DNA of 64,000 bases from Rapana venosa (GCA_028751875.1 CM054138.1:38101336-38165335), one strand, 5' to 3'. Numbered from the stretch's first letter, positions 10,516 to 22,145 are shown. The notes: generated by a model not told the origin, from the sequence alone. Translations and numbers: made by a program.

Positions 10516-10698
10516 ATGAAATTTCCCTGGTCAATTGGCGTGCAATCAGTAATTATCATACTATTTTCAAGTCTTGCAGTTAGCTTGAAAAGGTGCAGTG
10601 GGTGTCAGAAAAACGATGCTTGTTGCCAGTGTGTTGTTAGAATGGCCTGTAGTATAAACAAATGGGCGGGGGTGAAATACGAGGGGAGAAATTTATGA
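10516..10698 (+). CDS. Small ORF, hydrophobic N-terminus and six cysteines (unproven)
   Basis: A 60-codon ATG-to-TGA frame encodes a short basic start, a hydrophobic stretch at residues 9-22 resembling a signal peptide, and then cysteines at 27, 30, 36, 37, 39 and 45 (spacing C-x2-C-x5-CC-x-C-x5-C). A small secreted cysteine-rich peptide would look like this, but so can a chance frame. I recognise no family. The homologous DNA in the neighbouring repeat unit (about 12964-13130) is frameshifted and does not keep the frame. No splice, promoter or poly-A evidence is visible. Confidence 0.2.
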   Translation: MKFPWSIGVQSVIIILFSSLAVSLKRCSGCQKNDACCQCVVRMACSINKWAGVKYEGRNL

Positions 10699-12204
10699 TT
10701 TTTTGTCACAGTTGTCAATGTTTATAATTTCTATCTTCTTAAGTCTCTGTCCCTAATTGGACACTTTGCATCATTGCTGATTGAACTTGTCTATAATGGT
10801 CATTGGACGTAAAGTTTTTTCAACGATTACAATAACAGTTTGATCGTCTCTCCCATCCATTTATGAAGACCTGCTTCTCACTTGGATCAAACAATCAGGT
10901 TACAGCACAATTGTTTATTTTGAACTAGAAGTTGAAGTAAGTAACATCTATCTAGTGTGGAGTAAAGGTCTTGCTGGAGCAAGCATAAATTCACAAACTA
11001 GAGGAGAGTGTAGAGAGGTGAAGAGAGGCTTTATGATGACTGAAAATGATTTAGAAAGTTAGCTTGCAGAGAGAGAAGAGAGTGATCGAGACCAGATGTA
11101 GCTTGATTGAGTCGGTAGGAGTTTCGGATGTCGAGGTATAGAGAGAGAGGATATGACGGACGACGATTAATGGATGTGTTTTGTTGTTTTTTGACATACG
11201 TCCGTTATGTCGTTGTTTGTTGGATTCACAAAAAAAGGGAAAAAACCCTACTTAAACACGCAACGTGATTTAAACAGAGACTAAGGTGTATATTTAAAAT
11301 ACAATATCCCATGTATATTCTCTTAGTTTGATTTGTTGCGCTGGTTCTTTCTTTTGTTTTTCGTTTCTATTTTTTTTTTTTTTTTAAAGTTTGTCAAATG
11401 GGCTGATGCTCCCTGTAAGTGTAGTTTTGTGTCCACTAAATGAGATTGACTGCGATGTTTGGCACCAGTACTCAATGTTTCTCTCTTCTTTTTCTCAATA
11501 GCCTCGTCAAAATTTAAATCAAACTGCAATTTCCTTGCGTAAATGATTTGTCCTATTTATGATCAGTTGAAAACAGTAAACTTTTCTTAATCTACCCTAT
11601 TACATCTCCCTAGTTATTTTTCACAAATCTATGTTTAGCCCTGCTTACCTTTGGAACTCGCAAGCAAAATCTTTTAGAACATTGTTTATATTTATAAAAG
11701 AGCGTTAATTATCTTGTTTGTAAGTCTATCTATGTAGTGCAGTCTAAGGATGGTTATGGAGTACCTTCAGAATGTCTAAAAACTGAACTATGTCTTAAAA
11801 AGTTCAAACAGGACTTTATATTATCTAAAAAATGTATTTAAAAAAGTCTCAGCCTTGACACACTGGTGAAAAATGTATCAAACCAATTTTTCTTTGTTTT
11901 AATTCTTTCAAGAAATTTTTTTATTGTCTCTGCTTATATAGACATATGCGCACTGAACGACACATATTATATGTTGGTGTGTTTTGTGTTTGGTGCGCTA
12001 TGTTGGTGTATATTTGGTGTGTTTGTGTTGGTTGCGCTTGTTGGTTGTACTACTATGTTGGTGTGTTTGGTTTTGGTCCCGCATTCTGGTTGTACCTACT
12101 TGTCTGGTGTTTGTGTTTGGTGCGCATATATCTTGGTGTTACTATGTCTGGTGTGTTTGTGTTTGGTGCGCTGGTGTACTATGTCTGGGTGTTGTGTTTG
12201 GTGC

Positions 12205-12470
12205 GCTTGTCGGTTGTTTGTTCTTTGTCCCAGCAAGGTTTTAAGCAGCACTGAGCGGGTTACTTCGGGGAGGGTGACCTTTGGGGTGCGCTGGCTTCAG
12301 TATTTTTTCCTATGTTCACCCGCCAAATGGGAAAGTCTCATAAACAGGATAGGTAAAAGCGAGGGAGGGGGAGGGGTGCCCATCAAGATGCTAACTCGTA
12401 AAAAGCTGAGGTTTTTCATTTGCTCCCCAACGTCCCAATAAATAAAATGGCAAAAAACCTTTACCTTTAC
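12205..12470 (+). mobile_element. Degraded chimeric tRNA/5S-like SINE, sense copy
   Basis: Aligning by eye with the intact copy at 55530-55826 (minus), the same blocks appear in order: a TTAAGCAGCACTGAGCGGGT 5S-like A box, GGGTGACCTTTG, GCTGGCTTCAGTA, GTTCACCCGCCAAATGGG, AGGTAAAAGCGAGGGAG, TGCCCATCAAGATGCT, AAAAGCTGAGG and a final CCTTTACCTTTAC tail. The 5' tRNA-like part is barely recognisable. Base-level decay is heavy, consistent with the low-fidelity zone around it. Confidence 0.6.
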
Positions 12471-12679
12471 TTGTCTCTACAAACCTGTGTGTTGATTTGC
12501 TATGTTTAGTGTGTTTTTTCTTTTGTCTTGGTGAATCTGGTCTTGTTTTGTTTTGTTTGTCTTTTATTATTGTAATTTCCCCCGAGTTTTGATATCTTTG
12601 TTGTGATTTTGGTGAATAATTTGAGACTTTTTTCGCCTTTTCTGAGGGCTACATGTAGAAAGCTGTTATGCGGAACACC

Positions 12680-12748
12680 GAATTTAGAGGGAGAGAGAGA
12701 GGAGAGATAGAGAGGAGAGAGGGAGAGAGAGAGAGAGAGAAGAAGGAA
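12680..12748 (+). repeat. GA microsatellite
   Basis: This is an interrupted GAGAGA tract with occasional GGA and TA. It follows the same unique block that precedes the tract at 9808. Confidence 0.7.
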
Positions 12749-13099
12749 TGACAACAGTTTATTGTGAAAAGCGCCCAACGCCCATTCAAAAGGGGCAGTG
12801 GTTGGGACTGGCAAAAAACATATCAACGAAAAGCAGATTAATTAAGACAGCCCAAATTCTGTTATGACTGGACACATATCTTGATTCCTAAATATAAGTA
12901 CAACCACATTTTTCTACTTGTTAATCAATTTCACCACATTATTCATTTCTTACATTTTTGTCAATGAAAGTTGTCACTGTCGTATGTCTGTGTCATCTGT
13001 ACCATATCAATACTATTTTCATCTTGCATAGCTTGAAAAGGAGGCAGTGGGGTCAACAAAACATGCTGTGCAGTGTTTGTTAGAATGGCCTTATATACA

Positions 13100-13434
13100 C
13101 AAATGGGCGGGGTGGTAGAAAAAACCCGAGGGATGAAACTTTCATTCATTTTCTCTGTTGTTTTTCTATACATTTCTGATCTTCTTTTGTCTCTGCACCT
13201 GATGGAACTTTGCGATACATTCTGTTGAACTGGATAAGGGATGGCTGGCAGTGTATTTTCAACGATTACAAAACAGTTTGATGCCTCCCATCCACTTTAA
13301 TGAGCACTGCTGTCGCACACTGTACAACACCCAGGTTACAGGGAGCCCAACTGGCATTTGAACACAGAATTGAAGAAGAACAACTTACTCAATGGAAGAA
13401 AGCTCTTGTGCAGCAAGCAGAGAACACACGAAGA

Positions 13435-13477
<43 letters not shown>

Positions 13478-14190
13478 GAGAGGGAGAGAGAGAGAGAGGG
13501 AGAAGAGAAGGAGAGAGAGAGAGAGAGCGAGAGAGCGCGAGAGAAGGCGAGACGAGAGAGAGAAGAGAGAGAGAGAATGAATGACGGAGACGGATGGTGA
13601 TAATCTTGTTTTTTTTACATCGGCCTTCTCTAGGACTTCAACAACAAGAGAAAAAACCCTACTAAACACACACGTGATTTAAACAGAGAAAGGTATATTT
13701 AAAAAACAATCCCAACTAATCGCATAATAGATTATAATTTTGTTGCAGAAGAGATAGCGTTCAATAATTTTTCTCAATGAATCAACATAACATGAAAATG
13801 ATACACTGTTAAATAAAGTTTGAAAATAAAGAAGGGACAGCATGATCCGCACGAGAGAGGTTTCAGGTAATGAAACAACAAGATATCAAAGTTACTGAGC
13901 AAGACGCATAGACACCTTTTTTTCAAAATACTAACAAAAACATATCATGTTAATTCAAAATGCCAAAGAGCCTGAATAAAACAGTTTTAAAACCTTACCT
14001 ACACATGTCAATACAAACCTTGAAGGTTTGAAATCAGTTAAATCGAATTACATTTCATGGCAGGGTAATTGGTCTGGCTGTTAAGTATTGTCTTTATTTG
14101 GATGATTCCATAAGCATTGAAACTTTTAATTCCTTTATTAAATAAATTTTCATTTTAGGGGAATTGTAGAAAGGATGGATGCGAAGACGA

Positions 14191-14239
<49 letters not shown>

Positions 14240-15420
14240 TAATCCCAGGTGTATGACAGATAAAATATTTGTGATAACATCAACCCCACAGGCACTCATG
14301 TTAAGGTACAGTTGAAAAAACAAACAAGATATAGCCTGAATAATAAACGCGCATACAAAACTTACAGATTCAAACATGTACAATTTAAAATTTTTCCGAA
14401 AATCGTCAGAAGTCATCCGAAAAAACAAAATTGCATGATTTAGAACTTGCGAAAAATATTCCCTTCAAAATTTCAGTCTAGAATGCATTCTAGGGTAAGG
14501 TTTTAAGTGACACTTCACTTTCACATTGCTCATCTTCATACTCCAGTTAACAGCACTCACCACCATCAAATTTCATATTACCTTTGCAGCGAAGAGCTGA
14601 GTTACATGATGAGATACGCACCATCACGACAGACCGTCCAGACATCAACTAGCAGCACTTCTCACTTTCTCAGTACATTTTCAATTATTTGTCATATGGA
14701 TCAAACGTTTCTTTCAGCTATATAATTTTGTCAAAAATCTTCCCATAGTATCAGTCAAACAGATAATAATAAAAGAACAATCTTCAAATATATAAAACAC
14801 AAACTATATTGTTCCATATAGTGTACCCTATTTAATGAAAAATTATCAAATAAATTGTCACGATGAACATAACCAACATTACACAATTAACAAACCATAA
14901 TTTCTTATAAAGTTTCTAGCTATTAACCAGAGTACAAATTTCAAAGCCATAACACAATGTTATCACCATGTATTTAGGTGTTAACATTTAAATGCCAAGT
15001 CACTAAACAAAACTGATAGATTTAAACAAAGACAAATTCAGAGAGGGAGCGAATAAATATTAGATGGAGGAAGAAGAGAGAGCTTTTACTTGCTAGACAA
15101 ATGTAAATTTTCTCTGTCAAAACGTTGAAACTGAATGAACGCTATTCTCAAAGAGACCTGCGACAATACAGCCGTCCTTGTGCCCAACTGCCTAATTTCC
15201 CCCCCCACACCTCCAGCCTTCTCCATCTTTCCTTCCAATCATACCTCTCCATTGTGCCCTACTGCGCTCACGAGAATCCCTGAAGATTCTGGAGGCCCAC
15301 ACTGCTTTGCAATCCCAGAGTTGAAAAGTTCTCTAAATTGGGAAAATTGTGGTCAAGGGCACACAGAGGTGCGTGAGTAAGAGAGGAAAAAAAGAAAGAA
15401 GATTCAACAAATTTTACATA
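13100..15420 (+). repeat. Unit of a second ~2.3 kb direct duplication (left)
   Basis: Blocks here recur at 15430-17400 in order: ACATTTCTGATCTTCTTTTG (13170 and 15516), GAGAAAAAACC (about 13651 and 16069), AGAGAGGTTTCAGGT (13853 and 16302), AAAGTTTCTAGCTATTAACC (14910 and 16906), and TATTCTCAAAGAGACCTG (15141 and 17179). There is no coding homology. A GA tract (14191-14240) corresponds loosely to a GACA-rich tract at 16570. Confidence 0.7.
13434..13582 (+). repeat. Long GA microsatellite
   Basis: About 150 bases are almost pure GA/GGA/GCGA. It yields long artificial frames rich in Arg-Glu on the plus strand and Leu-Ser on the minus strand; these are not genes. Confidence 0.85.
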
Positions 15421-15429
15421 GTTTTTTTA

Positions 15430-17400
15430 AAAATTTGGTTGTGGTGGTGAGGGGCGGACGCGGGGAGCAGACAAACCCGGGGGGATAAACTTTTATTTTT
15501 TCTTCTTGTTTTTTATACATTTCTGATCTTCTTTTGTCTTCTCACCTGGAGACACTTTTGCGAACATCCCTGTTGAAACTGGATCCCTAAAAGTAGGGGG
15601 GCTGCAGTGTTATTTTGTCAAGGATTACAACAACAGTTTGATGCTTTTGCCACCATTTGAATAAAACAATGCCTGTTCAATCAACACTGCGCCCCCCAAC
15701 ATAAATCCAAGTCAGGGAGGCCCACAACTGGCTTTTAAACACAAAAAGTTAAAGAAAAAAAACCTACTCTAGCTGGGGAAAAAAGCGTCTTGCTGGCAGC
15801 AAGCAAGAGAAGCCCACCGAGAGAGATGAAGAGGGGAAAGAGTAAAGAGAGGAGAGAGTGAAGAGAGAGGAGAGAGTGCAGCAGATAGAAAAGAATTGAG
15901 GAGTAAGGATGAGAGAGAAGAGGAGAGAGCGAGAGAGCGCGTTTGAGAAGAGCGAGAGCGAGGAGAGAGAGAGATGAGAGATAAATGCTACGGACGGACG
16001 GTTGGTGGATGAATCCCGTTGTTTTTTTTCAACCGGCCCTTGCCTGTAGGACCCATCAACAAAAACAGAGAAAAAACCTACTACAACATCCAACTGTTTT
16101 TAAACCTGTCAAGGAAATTTTTTTCCATAAACAATCCAAACTAATCTGCATACAAAATTTAATTTTGTTTTGCGTTAAGAGAATGCGTTAAATTTTAAAC
16201 ATTTCTTCCCTCCAAATTGTTCTTACAGTTAACTAACTGATACATGATTAAATAAAGTATTTTTAGTAAGTAAAATTGGAAGGGGGCCCAGCATGCGCGC
16301 CGAGAGAGGTTTCAGGTTAATCAAAAAAAACCCAAATTATCAAATTCTGACAAAATACCCTCACTAAAACCTTTTTTTCTAAAAATACTAACAAAAACAT
16401 ACAGTTATTACAAATGCCAAAAGAGCCGTGATATAAACTTTGTTTTATCACCCAAAACTTACCCACCCCTAAACAATTTTGACCCCCCCCCCGGGGGGGG
16501 TTGGTTTACACGAAAAATAAACATAAATTTAAAATCAAAATTAATTTTAAAATTAATTAAGGAAGAAAAGACAAGACAGACAGATAGACAGACAGAAGAC
16601 AGACAGATCAGAGTAGACCAGAGACAGTACAATTTCAAATTATATGATCATTTGGATAAATGGTTGTTACAACACCCACACAAATTATGTCATAAAATAT
16701 TGCTACCATAGTATATAGTAAGAATGATAATAATAAAACAGAATACAAAGTCTGTCAAAAATTATATCAAAACACAATATAACATGTTTCCAAAGCGTAG
16801 TAGACCCTATATTTATGACAAGGAAAAAACGATAGCATCAAATTAGGACGATAACAAACACAACATTACACAAATTAACATAACCAGTAAAGTATTCTTA
16901 CTGATAAAGTTTCTAGCTATTAACCAATAGTACAAATTTCAAAGCCATAACACAATGGTTAATTCATCGCATGCTATTTAGAGTGATTAACATGTTAATA
17001 TCACCAAGCACCGGTAAACTAAAACATAGATTTAAATCAAAGACAAATTCGAGAGAGCGAGAGCGAGAGAGAGAGAGAGAGAGAGAGAAGAGAGAGGAGA
17101 GAGAGAGGAGCTGTCACATAGTCTAGACCAAATGTAAATTTTCTCTGGTCAAAACGAGGAGCAACTGAATGGAACGTCTATTCTCAAAGAGACCTGACGA
17201 CAATATCAGCCGTTCCGTTGTGCCCCAACTGCCTATATCTTCCCGTCCCCCACCCCTCCCACACCTTCTCCATCTTTCCTTCCACCATCTTTTACCCTCT
17301 CCAGTTGTGACCCTTGTGACGTGCGCTCACTGGAGATCCCTTGAAGATCACTCTTGTCCATTTCTCTGGCAAGCTGCTGCTTCAAATTGCCCAGGTAGTT
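15430..17400 (+). repeat. Unit of the second direct duplication (right)
   Basis: This repeats 13100-15400. Its left half (to about 16560) is rich in homopolymers, including C and G runs at 16484-16502, while its right half is clean. It contains GA tracts at about 15820-15975 and 17048-17113 and a (GACA)n-like tract at 16570-16612. I see no gene. Confidence 0.7.
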
Positions 17401-17543
17401 TCTTAAGTCTGTCTGTCTAAAATTGTGTTCATATATAAGTGTGTTTGTATGGGTGTGCACACGTGTGCGTGCGTGTGTGAGTGCACGCGTAAATAATAAG
17501 TTTATATGCCTTTTCCAATCAATAGTTTTTACATTATTTTCTA

Positions 17544-17584
<41 letters not shown>

Positions 17585-17778
17585 TTTTGTGTGTGTGGTG
17601 TGTGCACGCGCGCGCGTACGCCGTGCGTGTGTGTACGCGCGCCTGGGTTTGTGTATGTGAAAAATTTTTTTTAAGCTATCTTAGAATGTTCACACAATTT
17701 GAAATGTATTTTTCTTGTGTTTTTTTTTTAGAAAATTTATACGTGCCTGTCAGTATTGCCCTTCATTTTGACTTGACT
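17380..17778 (+). mobile_element. LINE 3' UTR/tail with TG/CG-rich body, copy 1
   Basis: A GT-rich stretch (17440-17490 and 17551-17660, including GCGCGCGCG) ends in TGCCTGTCAGTATTGCCCTT and TTGACTTGACTT. The same architecture is at 44395-44832, where it follows the C-terminal coding end of a LINE. I therefore read it as a 5'-truncated 3' end of that LINE, with a (TTGAC)n tail, although the shared features could also be those of a SINE. Confidence 0.6.
17551..17645 (+). repeat. GT/CG alternating purine-pyrimidine tract
   Basis: (GT)n grades into GCACGCGCGCGCGTACG and back to GTGTGTACGCGCGC. Such alternation favours left-handed DNA in vitro. Confidence 0.8.
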
Positions 17779-17779
17779 T

Positions 17780-18045
17780 CCCCTCTCTCTCTCTCTCTCC
17801 CTTCTCTCTCTCTCTCCTCTCCTCACTCTCTCTTTTTATGGGGTTTTTGTGTTTTATGGTTTTTTTTATGATGTAGAGATTGCTTTTTTTGTTTGTTTTC
17901 TGCTTGCTTATTTGTGTAATTTTCTTCCCTTCTCCTCCCTCTCCTTCCCTCCCCTCCCTCTAATTTACCCCTGTGTGACAGTCCCTGTCATTTTCCGTAA
18001 TTCATATTATTATTTTAATCTTAATTTTGTGTTTTTAAAATTTCC
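17780..18045. other. Pyrimidine-rich low-complexity DNA
   Basis: CT-rich stretches at 17781-17840 and 17925-17965 are separated by T-rich DNA. I see no gene or recognisable repeat between the LINE tail and the RT fragment at 18045. Confidence 0.5.
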
Positions 18046-18165
18046 TGTTTGTGTACGATCATCCCCGAAGAACAGGCAGGCTTCCGCCCAAACAGAAGTA
18101 GCACAGAACAAATATTCAACCCGCGAGTTCTGCGTGAGATATACAGCCAGCACCAACAGAACTGT
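18045..18165 (+). mobile_element. RTE/Jockey-type LINE RT fragment, left half of an interrupted copy
   Basis: The DNA encodes TIIPEEQAGFRPNRSSTEQI followed by VLREIYSQHQQN, the conserved RT block just before motif A. It stops at 18165 in ACAGAACTGT; the matching continuation resumes at 20151 with ACAGAAACTGT and QKAFDRVWHDA. The 2 kb between is an inserted L2-like element. Confidence 0.75.
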
Positions 18166-19878
18166 TTGTGTTCACCTTTGCGCCTGGCGGCAGCATGGCG
18201 AATGTCTCTTGTGTTTGTGTGCTTATTGTGTGTGTTTATACCTGGTCCTGTTGGGAAAGTTTTACATCTTTATGTTTGTATTTTCTCCCTGAATCCTACG
18301 GTCAGAATATTTTTGTTTCATATTATTGACTTTTCGAAAGATTTCAAATTTAAGTTCTTCATCTTCAAGTTAATTTTTCAACATTTTAAATTTTTCTTTG
18401 CGCCATCTTTAAAAATCTCTTTTTTCCCCTAATCCTTGGGTCTGCAAAAAAAACTCCTCTGCCTACCCCCCTGTCTGAACTTCCATCCCTTTTCTGCCTT
18501 CTTTTAGACAAAGCCCCAAAATTTCGCTCCAGAGGATCAACTCTTTCCAGCTGCACCCCCTGTCCCCGTTCCGGGCACCCCTCTTTTTTCCCTTTTATCC
18601 CCAAGTGAAAAAAATCATGCAATTCAAAAAGAAATGATAAAAAAATCTGCGACCTTGACCCCATCTGCCCCTTTTCTACAATCCCTTCCACAACTTGTAC
18701 CTATTTCACAAAAATAAACATCTCTTCTGCAGGACTTTTTCCCCCAAGCTTTTAAAAAACCGCAATACACACCTCTCTGAAAAAGCACAACCTCGTCCCA
18801 ACTTCTGAAGAATTATAGACCTTTTAAAACTTCCCCTTTGTTCTAAAACTAGAAAAAGTTTTCTAAAACCCCTCCAAAATTTCACCTTCTTTCCAATGTT
18901 TCCCCTTTCCCCCCTTTTCAATCTCCCTATCGCCCCCAAACCCCAAACCCGAAAACCCCCCTAGTCCTCTTAGATACACTTCTACTTGCTTCTGATGCAG
19001 GAAAAATTCCTCTCACTTTTCTTGCTACTGCAGCCTTCGAACTAAAGATCACTAAATTCTCTTTCGCCCCCAAAAATACTTTGGGGATTAAATTCACAGC
19101 CCCACCGGGTTTATTCATACCTCACAGACAGATTCCAAAAAATTCTGTCCCCCAAAATAAAAACAAACCTGTAAAAATGGAATGGGGGAGCCCCGGGGGA
19201 ATCAGTCCGGGGCCCGTTCTCTTTACTCTCTAACTGCTCCCCTCCTATAATAAAAAACCCACCATTTTTGATCTCTTTCTATCCGAGACATTTAGCTTCA
19301 GTGCAGTGATACTTTTAAAAAAACTTGCCTTCCCTCCTGAAAATATGTTACGCCTTCAAGACTTTTTCTAAACTGGATGACTCAGAACAATTTTACAACT
19401 TAATGCCGATAAAACTGAAGCCATGCTCATAGGGACACAACAAACTTTCCCCATCACAACAACATCAATAGAATTCGGCAATGCGTCAGTTCCTTTGTCC
19501 AACTCTGTGAAGTATTAGGTGTAGTTCTTGACAAACACTCTCTATGAAAAAATTCATCACCCAGACCTTTGCAGTCTTGCTACTATCAACTACGGGGGCC
19601 ATAAGCGCGATTCGCAAGTATCTGTCCACTGATGCAACTTCCAAACTCGTCACAGCTATCATTCTTTCACGTTTAGACTACTGTAATTCTCTTTTGGTTG
19701 GCCTACCAGCATCATCCTTCCACTTTCTTTAACGCATACAAAACTCGGCAGCTCGACTGGTCCTAAGAAGGAAAAAATCTGAACACATCGCTCCTCTTCT
19801 GAGATCTCTTCACTTGCTGCCAGTCTCACAAAGACTGAAGTATAAGATCAATACCCCCTGTTTCAAATGTCTGCACAA

Positions 19879-19933
<55 letters not shown>

Positions 19934-20150
19934 TGTGTCTGTGTCTGTACGTACGCGTGCATAAATTTGAAATATGTTATTTATTATATTTGAGGAAAGT
20001 TGCATGCGCGTAAATGATTTGAGTGCAAGCGCTTCGATTTGTTTGTTTTACAAGATTCCGCGCTATATAAATTCCTTATATTATTATTATAATTATTATT
20101 ATTATAATTATTATAATAATAATAATTATTATTATTATTATTATTATTTC
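18166..20150 (+). mobile_element. L2/CR1-like LINE inserted in another LINE
   Basis: From about 18440 a heavily indel-laden RT can be followed: a linker, an NYRPISNLP-like zone near 18810, a LEKV-like block, a motif A region near 19010-19060, an MGEPRGNQSGAR-like GVPQG box near 19190, and LNADKTEAML near 19395. A clean C-terminal part (19544-19870) has ISAIRKYLSTDATSKLVTA and LDYCNSLLVGLP. Most of the tail domain is missing; a GT tract (19879-19935) leads to the 3' end CCGCGCTATATAAATTCC plus (ATT)n. Flanking ACAGA(A)ACTGT copies are a likely target-site duplication. Confidence 0.75.
19879..19935 (+). repeat. (GT)n microsatellite in L2-like 3' UTR
   Basis: This is an expansion of the short GTGTGTGCGTGTG present at the same place in the first L2-like copy (about 1374-1388). 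Confidence 0.85.
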
Positions 20151-21135
20151 ACAGAAACTGTGCCACGTCTTCATACACTTCAAAAGGCGTTTGACCGTGT
20201 ATGGCATGACGCATTTTGGGCCACAATGAAGAAGTACAACATGAGACAAAGATCATTCAGACCATCAAAGAGCTATACGAAAAAGCCACCAGCACAGTGC
20301 TTTTCCAAAGCACCATTCGAGAATGGTTCCATACCTCAGTGGGAGTCCATCAAGGCTGTTTCCTATCGCCGACACAATCACCAACCTCAGGTTTGCCGAT
20401 GACATCGATGGACTGGCAGGAAACAATAGGAACTAGCCAACCTAGTGTATCACCTGGACAAAACATCCTTCAGATACGGCATGGAGATCAGTACCAGTAA
20501 GACAAAACTCATGACAAACAGTACCCAGCCAATCATCACCAAGATCACAGTCAGTGAAAAAGAACTTGAGGTTGAAGAAGGTTCAAAGACCGAAATCCTT
20601 GCAAGAGCTGCACAAACAGTAGCAGCAATGGCGAAGCTGAAGATCATCTGGAAAGACCGAAACATCTCTCTCAGAAGCAAGGTCAAGCTACTGCATGCAC
20701 TAGTCATCTCAACATAATTATCTGTATGCATGCAAATCCTGAACATTGAATGCATACTTAAAAAGGAGGATCCAGGCTTTGGAGATGAGATGCCTCAGAA
20801 GACTTCTTGATATTTCATACACCGACCACATTGCCAACGAAGAAGTCCGACAAACCATCACCCACCAGGCACTACAAAGATCTACTAACCCAGTCAAGAA
20901 AAGAACGCTCAGATGGTATGGGCATGTGACAAGATCTCCACGACCATACTGCAAGGAACAGTCAGATGAAGAAAGGGCGAGGCAGGACGAAAAAGAAATG
21001 AGCAGACTGAATGGACCGGGAAGAGCTTCTCCACAAACCAGGCACTTGCCCACAACCGCCGCAAATGGAGCCAACCGGTGCAACGTTCATCATTGCAGCC
21101 CCTACGACCCCGGAGGGGGTTACGGGAGCAGATGA
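20151..21135 (+). mobile_element. RTE/Jockey-type LINE, 3' half of RT to tail
   Basis: Pieces in shifting frames read QKAFDRVWHDAFWATMKKYN (motif A), VGVHQGCFLSPT, then a deletion to RFADDIDGLAG (about 20390-20415), YGMEISTSKTKLM and the palm-to-thumb block AMAKLKIIWKDRNISLRSKV. The tail domain begins near 20745 with RRIQALEMRCLRRLLDISYT and KRTLRWYGHVTRSP. A stop near 20716 and internal deletions make it inactive. The 3' end near 21125 is GAGATGATATGTATG. It continues the fragment at 18045-18165. Confidence 0.82.
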
Positions 21136-21864
21136 GATGATATGTATGATTGTAAAGAAGCCATGCTTATCCATTTACTCGCAATAAACAGTTCGAGTTT
21201 AAGTTTGAGCTATAATTCGATTCTTTGTTTTCCTGTTCTTTTTCCCCTCTTCCTACTCATCCTCATCATTCTTATTCTTTCCTGCTGTCATTCATCCCTA
21301 TTTGCGTTTCTATCCCCTTTTTCATCTTCTTTCAAAAACTGTTTGCATTGGAAGCCTGTTTCTCGCATGCCCACACTTTTTGCTGCCTTATCTTCTGTGA
21401 TGTTTCTGTCCTGCTGTTCACTCGCCGCTCATTCCAATTTCTCTGCCCAGTCATGCCTAGATTCGTTATGTCGCACCCTTAGGGTATAAAATCCATAAGG
21501 AGCCTATCAATGTCAGACCACTGTATGGCCACCAGCCAGAGGGGCCCTGCACTGCTGCTTGGTCACTTTGGTGGCGTACAGTGGGCACCTGTGCTAATCT
21601 AACGTATACAGGGCACCATCTTATAAGCCCTCTTCTGACAGCAATACCTCAGTCGCGAAGCCAGATCAAGTGAGACGCCCTACCGGCATGGTGACAACCA
21701 CGACGTCCCTCCAATGACCTGAGATCCCCCAACCCCGCAGGCTTTGACACAAACTCACTATAGGCACAGGAGTGTTAGGGTAAATCAAGATTGAGGTAAT
21801 CGTCAGACCAGATCAACCAGGTCGACAGAATCAAAGACAACTTTCTTTCATTGCATAAGAATGA
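21136..21864. other. No gene recognised
   Basis: 21136-21480 is a pyrimidine-rich, T-rich stretch with only low-complexity frames. 21480-21780 is a more balanced, GC-richer block with no homology I recognise; it could be an old repeat. Confidence 0.4.
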
Positions 21865-22145
21865 TTTCATGATGCTGCTATGGAAGCACATGCGCTTTGT
21901 GATACGTGACAGGGCTTCCTATCATATTATCTGCGGCGGCAATCAGGCCTGAGAGATACAGACACCGACAGTGTTGGTCAGTCATTTGAGCAACGCTCTC
22001 AAAATCGCATCTGTAAAGCAGCTGAAGCTCGACAGTGTTGTCCTCGTCTTCCCAATGGCCCAAGAACCGGCTAGAGTCTGTAAAATCCCTTGATTCATGG
22101 GATTTGAACCCGCGCCACTGCGCTATGGCTACTGGCACATTGATG
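21865..22145 (-). mobile_element. Possible tRNA-derived SINE
   Basis: On the minus strand the 5' end reads GCCATAGCGCAGTGG directly followed by CGCGGGTTCAAATCCC, which look like compressed RNA-polymerase-III A and B boxes, then a body of about 230 bases. The A-to-B distance is far shorter than in a tRNA, so a deletion or chance is possible. No tail or target-site duplication is clear. Confidence 0.35.

Larger units (their letters stand above)
8609..11390 (+). repeat. Unit A of a ~2.8 kb direct duplication
   Basis: Landmarks recur in the same order in unit B: TCAAATGGGCTGATGCTCCC (8608 and 11394), TTGAGACTTTTTTCGCCTTT (9741 and 12621), a GA tract (9808 and 12690), TTAGAATGGCCTGTAGTATA with its counterpart near 13080, and the AAACCCTACTTAAACACG block (11245 and 13657). 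The middle (about 9180-9600) is much less alike than the flanks. No gene family is recognised in either unit. Confidence 0.7.
11394..13770 (+). repeat. Unit B of the direct duplication, degraded
   Basis: This repeats 8609-11390 with many small indels, and its right part (from about 13090) is in turn the start of a second duplication with unit C. A TG-rich low-complexity stretch (about 11980-12230) encodes spurious long frames rich in V, C, L and W. A SINE remnant (about 12205-12470) lies within it. Confidence 0.65.

Noticed and set aside
11866..12441. 191-codon frame rich in Val, Cys and Trp that looks like a membrane protein
   Set aside because: It is translated from TG-rich low-complexity DNA inside a degraded duplicate; its right part is SINE sequence.
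13300..13669. Long frames of Arg-Glu (plus) and Leu-Ser (minus)
   Set aside because: They are translations of a (GA)n microsatellite; composition alone creates the open frames.
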